DNA from: Paracyclopina nana
Lineage: Eukaryota; Arthropoda; Copepoda; Cyclopoida; Cyclopettidae
Reading direction: 5' to 3'
Assembly (NCBI GenBank): GCA_019096065.1
Contig: JAGUCH010000001.1
Location: 2,728,001 to 2,792,000, forward strand
DNA length: 64,000 nucleotides
Of the stretch, positions 1 through 10,887 are shown in pieces (within the stretch, counting starts at the first letter, position 1; each line of letters opens with the position of its first letter). The notes below the pieces were generated by a model. It saw only the letters and a program-made list of their open reading frames with translations, made no database searches and was not told where the DNA came from. Position numbers and translations under genes: made by a program.

Positions 1-450
1 CCACCCAAAAAATATGCAGTGGCTCTCGGTGAATATATATCACTAATAGTTGTAACATACAGGAAGCTGTTAGTGTTCTCCATGGAAATACTTTGATTGA
101 TTAATTAATTGCCATCCCGAATCTTGTAGATTAACTACGGCTGTGTATCAGTAATTAGTCCCTGCTCTTTGTGTGTCTGGCTCTGGCAGATGACATGCAT
201 CAGTACTTCAATTAGCGTTTTTAGCTTTTTTCCCTATTGCTGGCATTAGCAGATCGATGGCACTATTTAGATTTACATGTAAGAGGCAACCTTTTTGACG
301 TAAGATTATCTTTTGATGTTTTAATGCGTAGCTCTTGATGGATAGGCTTTCCATGTCTAATTATTACTTTCATAAGTGGTAATGCCTGAGTAACGACAAA
401 AATTCCGATGCGTGCAAAGTTTGCTCACTTTGGCGCCTTTTGTGTTCCAG

Positions 451-524
451 AAAAAGCCCAAGAGATGAAAGCAATGGCGGAGCAAGGCCTGAATGCTGCC
501 AAAGATAAATGCAAAGTTCAATAA
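451..524 (+). CDS. Possible terminal exon of an unidentified gene entering from the left (isoform 1 end)
   Basis: A good acceptor (pyrimidine-rich tract ending TTCCAG at 450) precedes a short open stretch that reads, in phase 1, KAQEMKAMAEQGLNAAKDKC followed by KVQ and TAA at 522-524. The AATAAA at 520-525 overlaps the stop codon and could be its polyadenylation signal. A splice donor (AAAAG|GTAAGC near 540) follows, so the stretch could also be spliced onward. The helical, Lys/Ala-rich tail looks like the cytoplasmic C-terminus of a small membrane protein. The juxtamembrane tail of calcium channel Flower (GKKA..EM..) came to mind, but the match is too short to name. The upstream exons lie outside the window. 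Confidence 0.35.
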
Positions 525-1028
525 ACACTGACAAAAGGTAAGCACATACCACAAAATGTTTGTGAGCTGCTGGCGTAAAACCTAGAAAGCCAACCTCGAC
601 AAGTGTTGGTGGTTTGCTCCCACATAATTGAGTGCACCAACAGCCTTTTCACGCTCATTTCACTCAAACAACTCGGTGGCCTTTTCCATTTGATCTCATC
701 TCTTTCTCTCTTTCATTGCAGAAGTCGCACGGACTAAATTATCGATCAAGTTATCACGATCATCGGTTTGTTCCAACCCAACTACTAAATTATTGAAAAT
801 TTCAACCAGACGCCTCAAACCACCAGCAATGCATTTTTGATCAAAATGATATACTACATAACTGAAATCATCACAACATGTACGTCCAGCATTCTTATCT
901 AAATTCTGGTATGTGCCAAACAGTGCATTTTTTCATCAGCAGCTGAACATGCTGATAGGATTGAGTTTGTCTGTACTTTATGTTCTCCATCAATGAGACA
1001 GTTTCTTTTTTTCTACAACAAAATAAAG

Positions 1029-1144
1029 ATGCGTTCTATGTGTGCTGGGATGTAATCTTCATTTTGCTGAGCAACTACAAGCCTGTGGAAGATGCTTATA
1101 AGATGTATTATGCCTTCCCACCAAGTGATCAAAACTCAGTCTAG
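1029..1144 (+). CDS. Possible alternative terminal exon of the same left-edge gene
   Basis: After an acceptor (poly-T tract, then AAATAAAG at 1021-1028), one frame reads, in phase 1, AFYVCWDVIFILLSNYKPVE and then DAYKMYYAFPPSDQNSV, with a TAG stop at 1142-1144. The mix of a hydrophobic stretch and a Tyr/Pro-rich tail is more protein-like than the surrounding frames. Its required phase (1) equals that of the exon at 451, so both could be alternative last exons of one gene. No ATG-led upstream part is in the window. I do not recognise the family. Confidence 0.35.
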
Positions 1145-2615
1145 GCAAGGTAGGCTCTTTGACTTGGCAAGGAAGGCCAAAGTGGAGAGTTGCGTGCAAA
1201 TGTTGGCGTAACTACCAAGGTCAAGACCATTTGAAACAGCAAAGCCACTACTTCCTAACAACAGTGAAAAATGCGTGGCAATGAGATTAATATCAGTTGG
1301 CTTAACGTAAGGCCCTAAAACCTGCTATTTTCCTTTTCAGAATTCTTGCAAATATTCAAAAAAAACTAAGTAGGAATATTGGTAAGTTAAACCGCACAAA
1401 ATATGAAGGAAAACTTTGCCTCCAAGGCCTTAGATATAGGATGAAGTTTGTTGAAAATAACAATTTATAAGTCCTTGTTGGTCTTACCTTCGAGATCGTA
1501 AATTACTCCTTGTGATGATGAAGCTGATGAAAGGGCTGCGAGCAATTTTGGCTGATTACTGACAAAAATGGCTCAAGCCGACTCTTTAATGCTTAGTAGT
1601 CACACAACGCCACTGCAACTGAGGCAATAAGCCTAAAAAGTGGCACTTTGGCTCTTAATACCATAGCACAACGTTTAAAGCACTCGAGTTTTCTTGTAAG
1701 AATCACAAATATTTCGGTAACGTTTAACAATTACGTTGAGTTGTCTTGGTTGATTCTGCAATTATTTCTGCTCTCTCTGTCACGCACTCGTCAGCTGATG
1801 CCTTGATTAGAAATTTAGCTTGTACCAGAGTTGAAAATGCTGAAAAGCTGAAATAAGTCGCGTAGTCTTGGGAAACGCCAAAATGCTCGCGTTCAACAAA
1901 ACTTCCTAGGAGTAACTCTGGAAGCACGTCGCTCACGTCGGACACGTGTTTACGCTTTACTCGCGCGTTGAGTGACTTGGGTCAGTAGCGCACCTTGAGT
2001 AAAAAGTAAAAACTAAGAAGGTCAGCTTACTCAGCTGATTATTTTTAAAAGCTGAATAGCCTTCAAGGTAAAAAATGGGCCATCAAGTTCCTTCGCAGGT
2101 GAATACAGCAATATTATTGTTATTATGTGTGCTCGGAGAACTTCGTGGCTTTCAAAACGTGGTGCTCATTTTGAGTGATGTTCGAAGTCTATTCTTTTCA
2201 AGTGTTCTGCATTGTCATGCAAAACTTGGTATACGAAAGCCATTTCCTCGCCATTCCATACGTTTCACTGCTTCCATGCCCACATTAATCCACATGACTG
2301 TCTATGTGACTTTTCCCTTACGCACCAACAACGAAGCATTTGTCAATACATTTTTACTCCAATGCCCTTTTTAAATTATGCCTGAAAAGGAGGAAAAAAC
2401 AGTAATGAGCGAGTGTTGTTTGCCTAGTTGAACTATTCAGCAATCAATGCCCCGTTGGTCATGTCAGGGTCAAAAGGGAAAGCCCTCAATAACGTGTGAT
2501 ACGTACATGGCAACCGCTCTCTGTAAAAAAGGCCACAACACAAAATCGACCATCTGCCCTAATAGCAAGGTCAAGTTTACAATATAATAGTAGCAGTTGG
2601 ATTTTGTGAAGCGAA
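1145..2615. other. Intergenic region, presumed TRPM 5' flank
   Basis: I see no convincing exon. A 99-codon ATG-led frame at 2075-2374 (+) and a GTG-led frame at 1724-1945 (-) lack family resemblance and are probably chance. The TRPM promoter and 5' leader should lie in the right part. The last codons before the TRPM ATG contain an in-frame TGA, which limits how far the TRPM frame can extend upstream. Confidence 0.4.
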
Positions 2616-5600
2616 ATGTCTAACAGCAAGACGTTTGGCCACATGTCTGCGAGGCCTAAAAGGCCTAGCTCGGCCCTAAGTTCATCGTCAAGTTTAGGAG
2701 CGTCCGTGTATGCTTCGACGGTAATAAGTATGGACACTGACGATGAAGACTTTGATGAAGAGCCACTCAACGACCAACAATGGATCCTACAACGGAAGAA
2801 AATTGGCCTGTCTCGTCGAACGAATAGATCACTGCGCAAAGTCAATCAAAGTGAATCCAAGAAAAATAACTTGGCCAGCTTCCTGCAAAGTTTCAAGAGG
2901 AAAGAGTGCGTGCGGTTTGTCATGGATCCCAACTCCAAAGGTCGCCCTTTGGCATCAGGCAAAGGCCCATCAGAAAAGGCTTGCTTTTGTGGAGCTCCTA
3001 AAGATGAGCATAAAACAAGGTAGAGTAATTAGCCCATTAATCTGATTTTACATTCGAGTGGAGTCAATTCTTATTCCTCGTACGAGAAAGAGTGGGGGGT
3101 TCTTTTTTTTTTGGATTTCTCGGGCTTAGGCTTCAGGGGCCTAAGCTTAGGTTGAGAAAAGTTTTCCAGCTTCGGTGTAATAGGAAATCCTCCTCCTTTT
3201 TTAACAAGCTACCATAGTAGCTGTACTAGAATGGTATATATTGCTAAGGCTGTCTTGCTGGAGGCTAATGGCAGTGGTATGCTTTATTTTTATTTTCCCA
3301 CACTACCACTTTTGAGCTCTATATCTGCTCGCGTACTTTACGCGAGTCCTACTGCTCGCAGGAAACTGTATGACATATGATGTGGCAGAAGTGAAGCATA
3401 AAATGGGATTTTTTCCGCCCAAAGAAGGAGAAAGTTTGCTTTGAAAAAGTGGAAGGAAGGCTCTTTTGGGCTATCAAGCGTGCCAAAGAAGTAACCCAGA
3501 TTCCAAAGTTTTTTAGCCTGGATAAATATAGCATATACGTGGGATAGTACTTAACTTGCTACTATTTTCATTCGCAGAGCCGCTCTCAAGCTGGAGCAGA
3601 ATAAGCACATGGTTAGCGAAACCATCATGGAGGAGGATGAGACGTCTTCGTTGGCTAGCAGCACTGCACCAATTATTGCCAGCCACGATTCCACAAATAA
3701 TAAGGCCACTGAGAAAAAGAGGGCTCCATTGTTCGTGGTATCTCCATCAGGGCCAGATGTGACAATCAATAACGAGAGCCTGAAAGATATACATGACATG
3801 GTGGACAAGGAGCTGCGAGACTTTCCTTCGAACATGTACACACCCACCACTCAGGTTTGGTCAGACGTTCATGACGTCGCAGAATTCCCCACCAACGCAT
3901 TTGGCCTCATCGATTTCGTCAATGAAGATTTCAGCGCAGAAACTCCAGCCGATTACGTCAGGGTGTCAGACATGACTCCCATGTCGAAAATACAAACCCT
4001 CCTCGTCGACTACTGGGGGCTTTTCAAGCCACACCGACCTCATTTGACTCTTTCGCTGATTGGAGGTGCGAAGAATTTCAAGATGGAGGGCAGGAAGAAG
4101 GAGGTGTTCAAAAATGGGCTAATCAGCGCTGCCAAATCGACGAATGCCTTGATACTTACGGGAGGCAACAATACGGGTACAGTGATATTATTGAATATAC
4201 TAGTATGGGAATGCTTACTCTAATAACTCTTATATGAAGGCACAATGAAATTAGTGGGGGATGCCGTACGCGAAGGCCAGTTCCTGACCCAAGGGAGTGG
4301 AAGCTCCATGAGCCGCGGACTCAAGCTAATCGGATTAACCAGCTGGGGTTACGTGAAAGATAACGGGAAATTGATTAATGCCCAGCCGAAAGTCATGAAC
4401 CGCTCCTCCTACAACCCCAACCAAGAAGTGAGGAAAGGAGACAACACGCCCCTGAATGGGGACCACACCCACTTCATCTTGATCGATGATGGCTCCAGAT
4501 ACCGCTTTTTTGGCAAATACACCGAATTCATTACTCGCTTCGAAACCATGGTTAGAGATCAGCCTCCTGTGGTAAGAATAATTTTATGCTTTCTAAAGCT
4601 CCCATGGGGAAAATGAAACCTTACACGTTTCCTCCGCAAACATGGCCATAGTAGTTATAGCCTACAGTTTCAAAAAGGCCATGGCCTTGCGGAAAATCGA
4701 TTGTTGCTACATAAAATAGTAGTGACACCACACCACCACCCTTCTTCATTGATTGATTGGCAAAGTTCGATTGTGCTCTTTCATTTGGGAACTTTCATGT
4801 TTCTGCCCGTGTGAATAATGTCCCAAAATGGATGACGGATATGCCAACGAAAATTCAGACCTTTTCAGTCTTGACTTTATTATAGAGTATGCTCATGACG
4901 AGCTTTGTAGGGATCTGGTGGCGCAACTTTTTTCAAAGAAACTTTTGATGAGTGCTTTGAAGCTAACTCTCCCAAGTCTCTTCTTCTGTAGGGTCTGGGA
5001 ATTCCTATCGTAACACTCTTGCTGGAGGGTGGCCGAGATGCCATTCGCATCATCAAGGATCGGCTCAAGGAAGGCATATCCGCGGTGATTATCGAGGGCT
5101 CTGGACGAGCCGCAGATATCATCGCGTATGCCTACAGAAATGCCACCAAAAATTCGGTCTCGTAAGCAAAACCAAGAATGCCTTTGCTGCTGGATTATCA
5201 AGGATCTTTTCAGCGGAGCCTACTCACTAAAAGAAGGCCACATTGACCATTTGATGCGAATGCTTGAGATTGCCTATGGAGACCAGTTCAGAAAGGCGGA
5301 GGAACGAAAGGAGGGCCTCAAGTCAATCATGAACTGGACCCTGGAGTGCATTCGATACTCGGATATTTTGACAATTTTTGACATCCGTCGCGAAACTCAA
5401 ATGGACAAAAAAATTCTGTCCGCGTTGCTCAAAGGCCACGACATGACCTTGCATCACCAGCTCTATTTGGCCATGATTTGGGACCGAGTCGACTTGGCAG
5501 AGGAGAAGATCTTTGTCCACGGAAACGAGAGCCTGGGTACTATGATTGCATTTACTGCACTTCCTTTATATGTATCAGGTCGAGATTCTCATCTTAATCA

Positions 5601-8529
5601 TTCGCAATGCCATTGATTTCACAGATTCTCTCAAGAAGGAAGACTCGCTTGATGATATCATGATTCAGGCTCTTCTGATGGAGAGAGTCAACTTTATCGA
5701 GCTACTTGTGATGAATGGCTTCGTAATGAAGAACTTTCTGACGGTGAACAAGCTTGCAATTTTGTACAACGAAGCAGTAAGTCGTAACTTAAGTCAAGAG
5801 TGCAGTGGCGTGTGTACACATGAGTAATTTTTCTCTGCCCCTCTTAAAAGCATGCTACTCTATGTAATGAAGTTATACAACTATAGTGTACTGTATTATA
5901 TGCGCCTCACAGAAATATCATTGTATTGTTTCATTTTCTAGACGAAAACGTTCAAAGAGCTGCACATTCAGCTGAAATCCTTTTGTGGCATCAGCTCACG
6001 AGAGATATACCTCCGCCAAATCCATAAGCTACTAGTCAACCTCATAAAGGATCACCACCATGGGTACTACCAGTTGCACTCGAACAAGACCGCCGAGAAA
6101 AACGTGGAGGAGAAAACCTTTGACGAGCCCTATTTGGAGCTTTTCCTATGGGCAATCTTGACTGGAAAATTGGCTTTAGTCGACTTCTTCTGGAAGCGCT
6201 TACAAGCTCCACTGATCGCAGCCATTATAGCTGCCTCGATTTATTCCAAATTATCCTTATTCTACAAGAACGAGAAGACAGCGAGTGACCTCTTATTGTC
6301 TGAGAGAAAGCAGCTATTCCAGGAAAGGGCTAATAAGGTGATTGTATATTCTTTCATTTCTCGATTGATTGACAATTAACAGCTTGAATAGCTGGTTGAA
6401 ATCGCGTTCAGCTCTGATGTGTCCAAAGGGATTTCGTTGATTGATCGCAGAATCAAGAGGTGGGGTGACCGAAACATTCTGGAGCTCAGCTACATTGGCC
6501 ACCTGAGGTCTTTCATCGCAAGTAATTTTACCATACCTACTTCGAGCCCATGGGACTGAGCAACTGACGGATCCTTTCTAGATCCTAGCTGTCAATTGGT
6601 GACTCAACAAGCCTGGAGGAGGGGATTTGTCAAATTGAGTAGAACCACGTGTGTCATTGGTATTTTCTTGCCGTTTCTCGTGTGGACGCCCCTTGTCAAA
6701 TTCCAGCCTGGCCTCGGCGACGAGGGCGGAGACTTGAACATTTTCCAGAAATTGTACGTTTTCTACAAATGTCCCATTGTCAAGTACTCGGGGATTTGCC
6801 TGAGCTTTCTGGCCTTTTTGATGCTCTATTCGTACGTCGTACTATTTGGTTATCGATGGGAATACCAATACCCTGAAGTAGTTTTGTATCTCTGGATTCT
6901 CATCTTAATTATTGGAGAAATCCGAGAGCTCATCAATGAGCCATCCAAGAGGCTGCATGGAAAGCTCTCCGATTACGTATTTTCAGTTTGGAATCAATTC
7001 GATATCATACTGTCCATCATAGCATTGACTGCGTTTATCCTGCGGCAGTTTAGGCAAACCTTTTGGTACTCGCGCATCGTGCTGTGCTTCAACTGTGCCT
7101 TTTACTATGTTCGTGTATTCCGGATTTACCATGCGAGCCGAAATCTCGGCCCGAAGCTTGTCATTTTCCACAGAATGGTAAGCTATTACATTATGCTACG
7201 AAAGTACGTAACAATTGTTCATCAATAGGTTCCTGAAATCATAACGTTTATGATGCTGCTGATTGTGTTCATCATGGCCTACGGAGTCTCTAGCCAAGGC
7301 CTTGTTAATCCCTACCGTCCATTTGACTGGAACGAAGTGTCGGACTTGATAAGTGGCATTTTCTTTCTGCCCTATTGGCAGATGTACGGCGAGCTCTCGT
7401 TGGATATGATTCAAGTGCACGACTCCACAGACTGCCTCACGACCAATTCAACAATCTCTGCCTTGAGTGATGTGTGCAACGCTCCAGACCTGCAAGAAAT
7501 CCGCACCTCTCGCACAATCACTCCCATCTTTTTGGCCATTTACCTGCTCATAGGGAATGTGATGCTGCTCAACTTGCTCATTGCCATTTTCACGTCTGTG
7601 TTTGAGGAGGTCCACGAGAATTCAAATGAAGTCTGGAAGTGGGAGATGTACAGGCTGGTGGCAGAGTACGACAGTCGGCCAGGATTAGCGCCTCCACTCG
7701 TCATCATAGAAGATTTATGGAAATTACTCAAGGGCATCTGGAAGCGAACTTGCCGGAGGAATAAGGAAAACTGTAATCTCCTTTCTCCATCCTTTTGTGC
7801 GTATATGCTGAAATGATCCTTTCTCTCCTCAGTGGACAGCTACATGGTGGAGACGACCTCAATGCTGAAACTTTTCGAAAAAGATTGCATGGACACTTAC
7901 ATTTCCCATGAGAAGAAGAAGAAAGAGGAAAGTTTTGATGCAAGGCTCGCTCTTCTGGAGAAAAAGTTGGTCCTCACTATTGACAAGAGTAATCTGCTTT
8001 ATTTACTACAAGTCCTTTTTGTTTCAGGACCGACCATCTATTGGAGCTCTTTGAAGATGCGCCAGACGATGATGCCAATTGGGGAGAGGTCGTGAGCACT
8101 GAAAAGAAGCTGTATAAGACTGCATCAGATGTAGAGCCAGACTCAGGTGAGCCACCATGAAAGTGAGCAAAAATGGAAAATTGTCTTCCAACTGAATTTC
8201 CTTTTATAGCTGACTCCTCAAGTGCTGATGAGCTGAAGAAGAGTAAGCAATTGAGAGTAAAATTCAGTGGTAGGGCAAAGAAGAAGCATCGTGATTCGCC
8301 TGCTGATAATGCGGGCAGGGAACAGGTTAGGCCATCGTTGTCTCGCGTGCAAACTGCAAGATCTGCACGTGGCCAATTTGAGCTGCAGAAGAATCTGGAG
8401 CAAGTCAGAGACCAACTTGAGAGAATGGAGCAGCGAAGGGTGGACGATTTGGACCGCCTAGAAGCGGTCATTGACAAAAACAATCGAAGACTGGAAGAAA
8501 TGTTGCTCAAATCTTTGCGGGAAAAGTGA
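2616..8529 (+). CDS. TRPM: TRPM-family cation channel, complete, 13 coding exons, 1405 aa
   Basis: Exons: 2616-3019, 3578-4176, 4240-4571, 4992-5161, 5214-5536, 5625-5776, 5942-6337, 6392-6521, 6582-7177, 7229-7772, 7833-7965, 8028-8146, 8210-8529; all junctions keep frame. The N-terminal half carries the TRPM homology (SLOG-like) region, with LTGGNNTGTMKLVGDAVREG and LTSWGYVKD near residues 320-350 and LLLEGGRDAIR near 450, then the ankyrin-like linker. A hydrophobic channel core follows. The pore loop FFLPYWQMYGEL (about residues 1080-1095) has the YW..YGE signature, S6 is LLIGNVMLLNLLIAIF, and the TRP box VWKWEMYRLVAEY follows. The tail is a predicted coiled coil (ELQKNLEQVRDQLERMEQRR), as expected for tetramer assembly. 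No alpha-kinase or NUDT9 domain is present. An in-frame TGA lies two codons upstream of the ATG. The role is plasma-membrane or organellar Ca2+/Mg2+/Zn2+ entry by family knowledge. Exact exon edges are hand-called, the 52-nt intron at 5162-5213 and the 5537-5624 intron being least certain. Confidence 0.9.
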
Positions 8530-8553
8530 TACGTACTATTTTATTGCCACTTT

Positions 8554-8559
8554 AATAAA
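8554..8559 (+). terminator. Polyadenylation signal of TRPM
   Basis: A canonical AATAAA lies 25 nt after the TRPM stop codon. It is the only canonical hexamer in the immediate 3' flank, giving a very short 3' UTR if used. Confidence 0.6.
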
Positions 8560-8579
8560 GTTAATATTTTGCGGAATTT

Positions 8580-10640
8580 TTTCTTAACAGCGCAACAATT
8601 ATGTATTGGTATCAACCCAACCTCGAAGTGCTGATTATTAACTTAATTCTCATTAATTAGAATACACAATTTTTCACTGTGGAACTTCTGATGGGAATGT
8701 AAAAGGAGCAATTTCTTCTTCGTTGCATTGATCCTACTTTTTTTACCCCCACAAACCTACATACAAATCTTGACTGGCGACAAAAAATGGGAACATGTCA
8801 AGATTTTCTCATAACATTTTGACAGTTTAGGAAGTAGGCAATTCAAGCCTAGTCTGACTGCACTAAGTATTTGCTCAGAAAAAAGCGCAAGACGTAACTT
8901 GATCTTTTCTGATCAATCTTCATGATTTGCTGATTTTGCTCAGAGACCCCATATTTTGTTAACAATTTCTTCATTGGGTTCTCATGATGGCGCTGGCCCT
9001 TTAAAAAAACGAGGAAGCAATTTTTGATCTCGGTCAGGGGCCAACCCAATATCGATTATTTTGATCCAATCTGAAAGGTAGACAATAAAGAAATTGGATC
9101 TCATTTTAAAAATCAGTTCAATATAGTGCACATGTGAGGATTTTCACCATTTTTTCTTGACCGATTGTCAGAGTGCGAAGCGCAACATTGGTAAGTGAAC
9201 ACGAACCAAAGACTGATTGAATTCAATGTTGCAGCATATTGAATTGAAAAAAAAAGTTTATGCTTGTCGTCATATTTCATGAAATGCGAACAATGCATCA
9301 ATTTTTCTATTGTACAAGATTTTTCACACATGTCACAAATATTGCTTCAGCTTTCCCAACTTATAAAACAGCTCAAATGATGATGAAAATCAATTTCTTG
9401 GACTGTGATTAAAAAACATCTGGTGTCAAAAATGAATTGCAGTGGAGATTAAAAAGTAAATTCGCAAAAAGACCTGGAAGTAGATCTAATTTCAAAAGTA
9501 AATTAAGTTGTCATAAGGCAAAATCTGCGTGTGCTGATTAAATTTCCATGCCTTGTCGTCGTCGTCGTAGTCGCACAGATGCTCGTGATGTAGAGCATAT
9601 TTTTTTTCATCGTCGTTGTATTAGATCGCACAAACTTTAGAATAAACATGCATTTTTTACTGCCCTTTTTCTCATGCTGTGGCGAAATTGCCATTACCTC
9701 GAGGGCAGAAATCTTCTTCTTGGCTATTCGGCACCAATTGACCTTTTACCTGGCCTCTTGTCACTTTTTTGTGAAAGCAACAAAACTGTTATTTTGTTGA
9801 TGGGTGGTCGTCTGTCCAGAGGAGGCAAAAATAATTTTCTGGCTTGTCCTGTGTTTGAAAAGAAGCTCAACTCGAGGGGTTGAAGAAGCTTCAGAAATTG
9901 ATACCCTTTTCGGTAGAAGACAAAAATCTCGGAAATTTCAGTCTTGGATAAACTGCCAGCAGCAGCAGACAACTCTTATTCCAAAGTTGATTTTGCTCTC
10001 TCTCTCTGAAGCCGTCGTCCAATTTTCTCCATTTTCTCTCACAACTTTTAAGGCTGCTGTAATTAAGCTCAGTTTCTTTTATTTCTTTTATTTGGTGGGT
10101 TTATGCCGGGTCCTTCACCGTTTATGGGCCAATAATAGGAGCGAAAAAGTAGCCAGCAATTTCAGGTGCTAATTGGCACTTCAATTGAAGTCTTCTAACC
10201 TTCGGCATTAGCAAATAATTGCCCAGCATTGAGTACTTTTAATCCCCCGCTTCGACGATAGAAAAGTTTCTTTCAAAGAAGGATATACCCGCAAAGTTTT
10301 CACAACTAACGCTGCTACTACTACTACTTGTCTTGAATTTGGGCCAACTTCTGTTCAAACGACACGTCAGAAAACATTAGCAGCTTCTTTTACATTTCAA
10401 CGCATGAACTACCTGATAATTTGAGCTTGGAAACAATTTTCAGATTCTGTGAACCGAAACCGAAGAAAAGTCTTAATCACTTCCATTAATCAATTTTCCA
10501 CCAGCATGAAACTTGTACAATGAATGGCTCAAAAAATCAGGTGGAAAAGATACACACACTGACGATCCGCGTAGAACAATCAGGCTAAAGAGTCGCTGTT
10601 TTCCCAAATGAAGCCTCAAGCGCACGTTTGAAGCAATTCT
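8580..10640. other. Intergenic DNA between convergent TRPM and zinc-finger gene A
   Basis: The region is AT-rich and I see no supported gene. A CGTCGTCGTCG-type trinucleotide run sits near 9558-9571. The open frames here are short and unlike known proteins. The right end merges into the 3' UTR of gene A. Confidence 0.5.
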
Positions 10641-10641
10641 T

Positions 10642-10647
10642 TTTATT
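10642..10647 (-). terminator. Candidate polyadenylation signal of zinc-finger gene A
   Basis: TTTATT on the + strand is AATAAA on the minus strand, about 240 nt past the gene A stop codon. Confidence 0.4.
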
Positions 10648-10887
10648 GTTTCGTTTCGTTTTGCTTTCGCATCAGTATAATGATAACACACATTTATGGA
10701 AAAGAGGGAAAGAAAGAAAAAAGTTATCACAGAAACGGTCATGGTAAACAATATTTTGCACTGGTTTTTCTAGCTTGTTTGCCAAGTTTGCAGAAGGGAA
10801 AAGTTTTTGCATCATCTCGGTCGCCTCCTCGCGAATTACGTACAGTATATACTAGATACCGCATTTAGCATTATTTGGCCCACTTTT

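Noticed and set aside
1724..1945. 73-codon minus-strand frame
   Set aside because: It starts only at GTG, has no splice or family support, and lies in presumed intergenic DNA.
2075..2374. 99-codon + frame starting MGHQVPSQVN upstream of TRPM
   Set aside because: No recognisable domain and no needed role in TRPM, which has its own ATG with an in-frame upstream stop.
7977..8510. 177-codon minus-strand open frame rich in Ser
   Set aside because: Antisense to TRPM exons 12-13, whose frame, phases and coiled coil are well supported.
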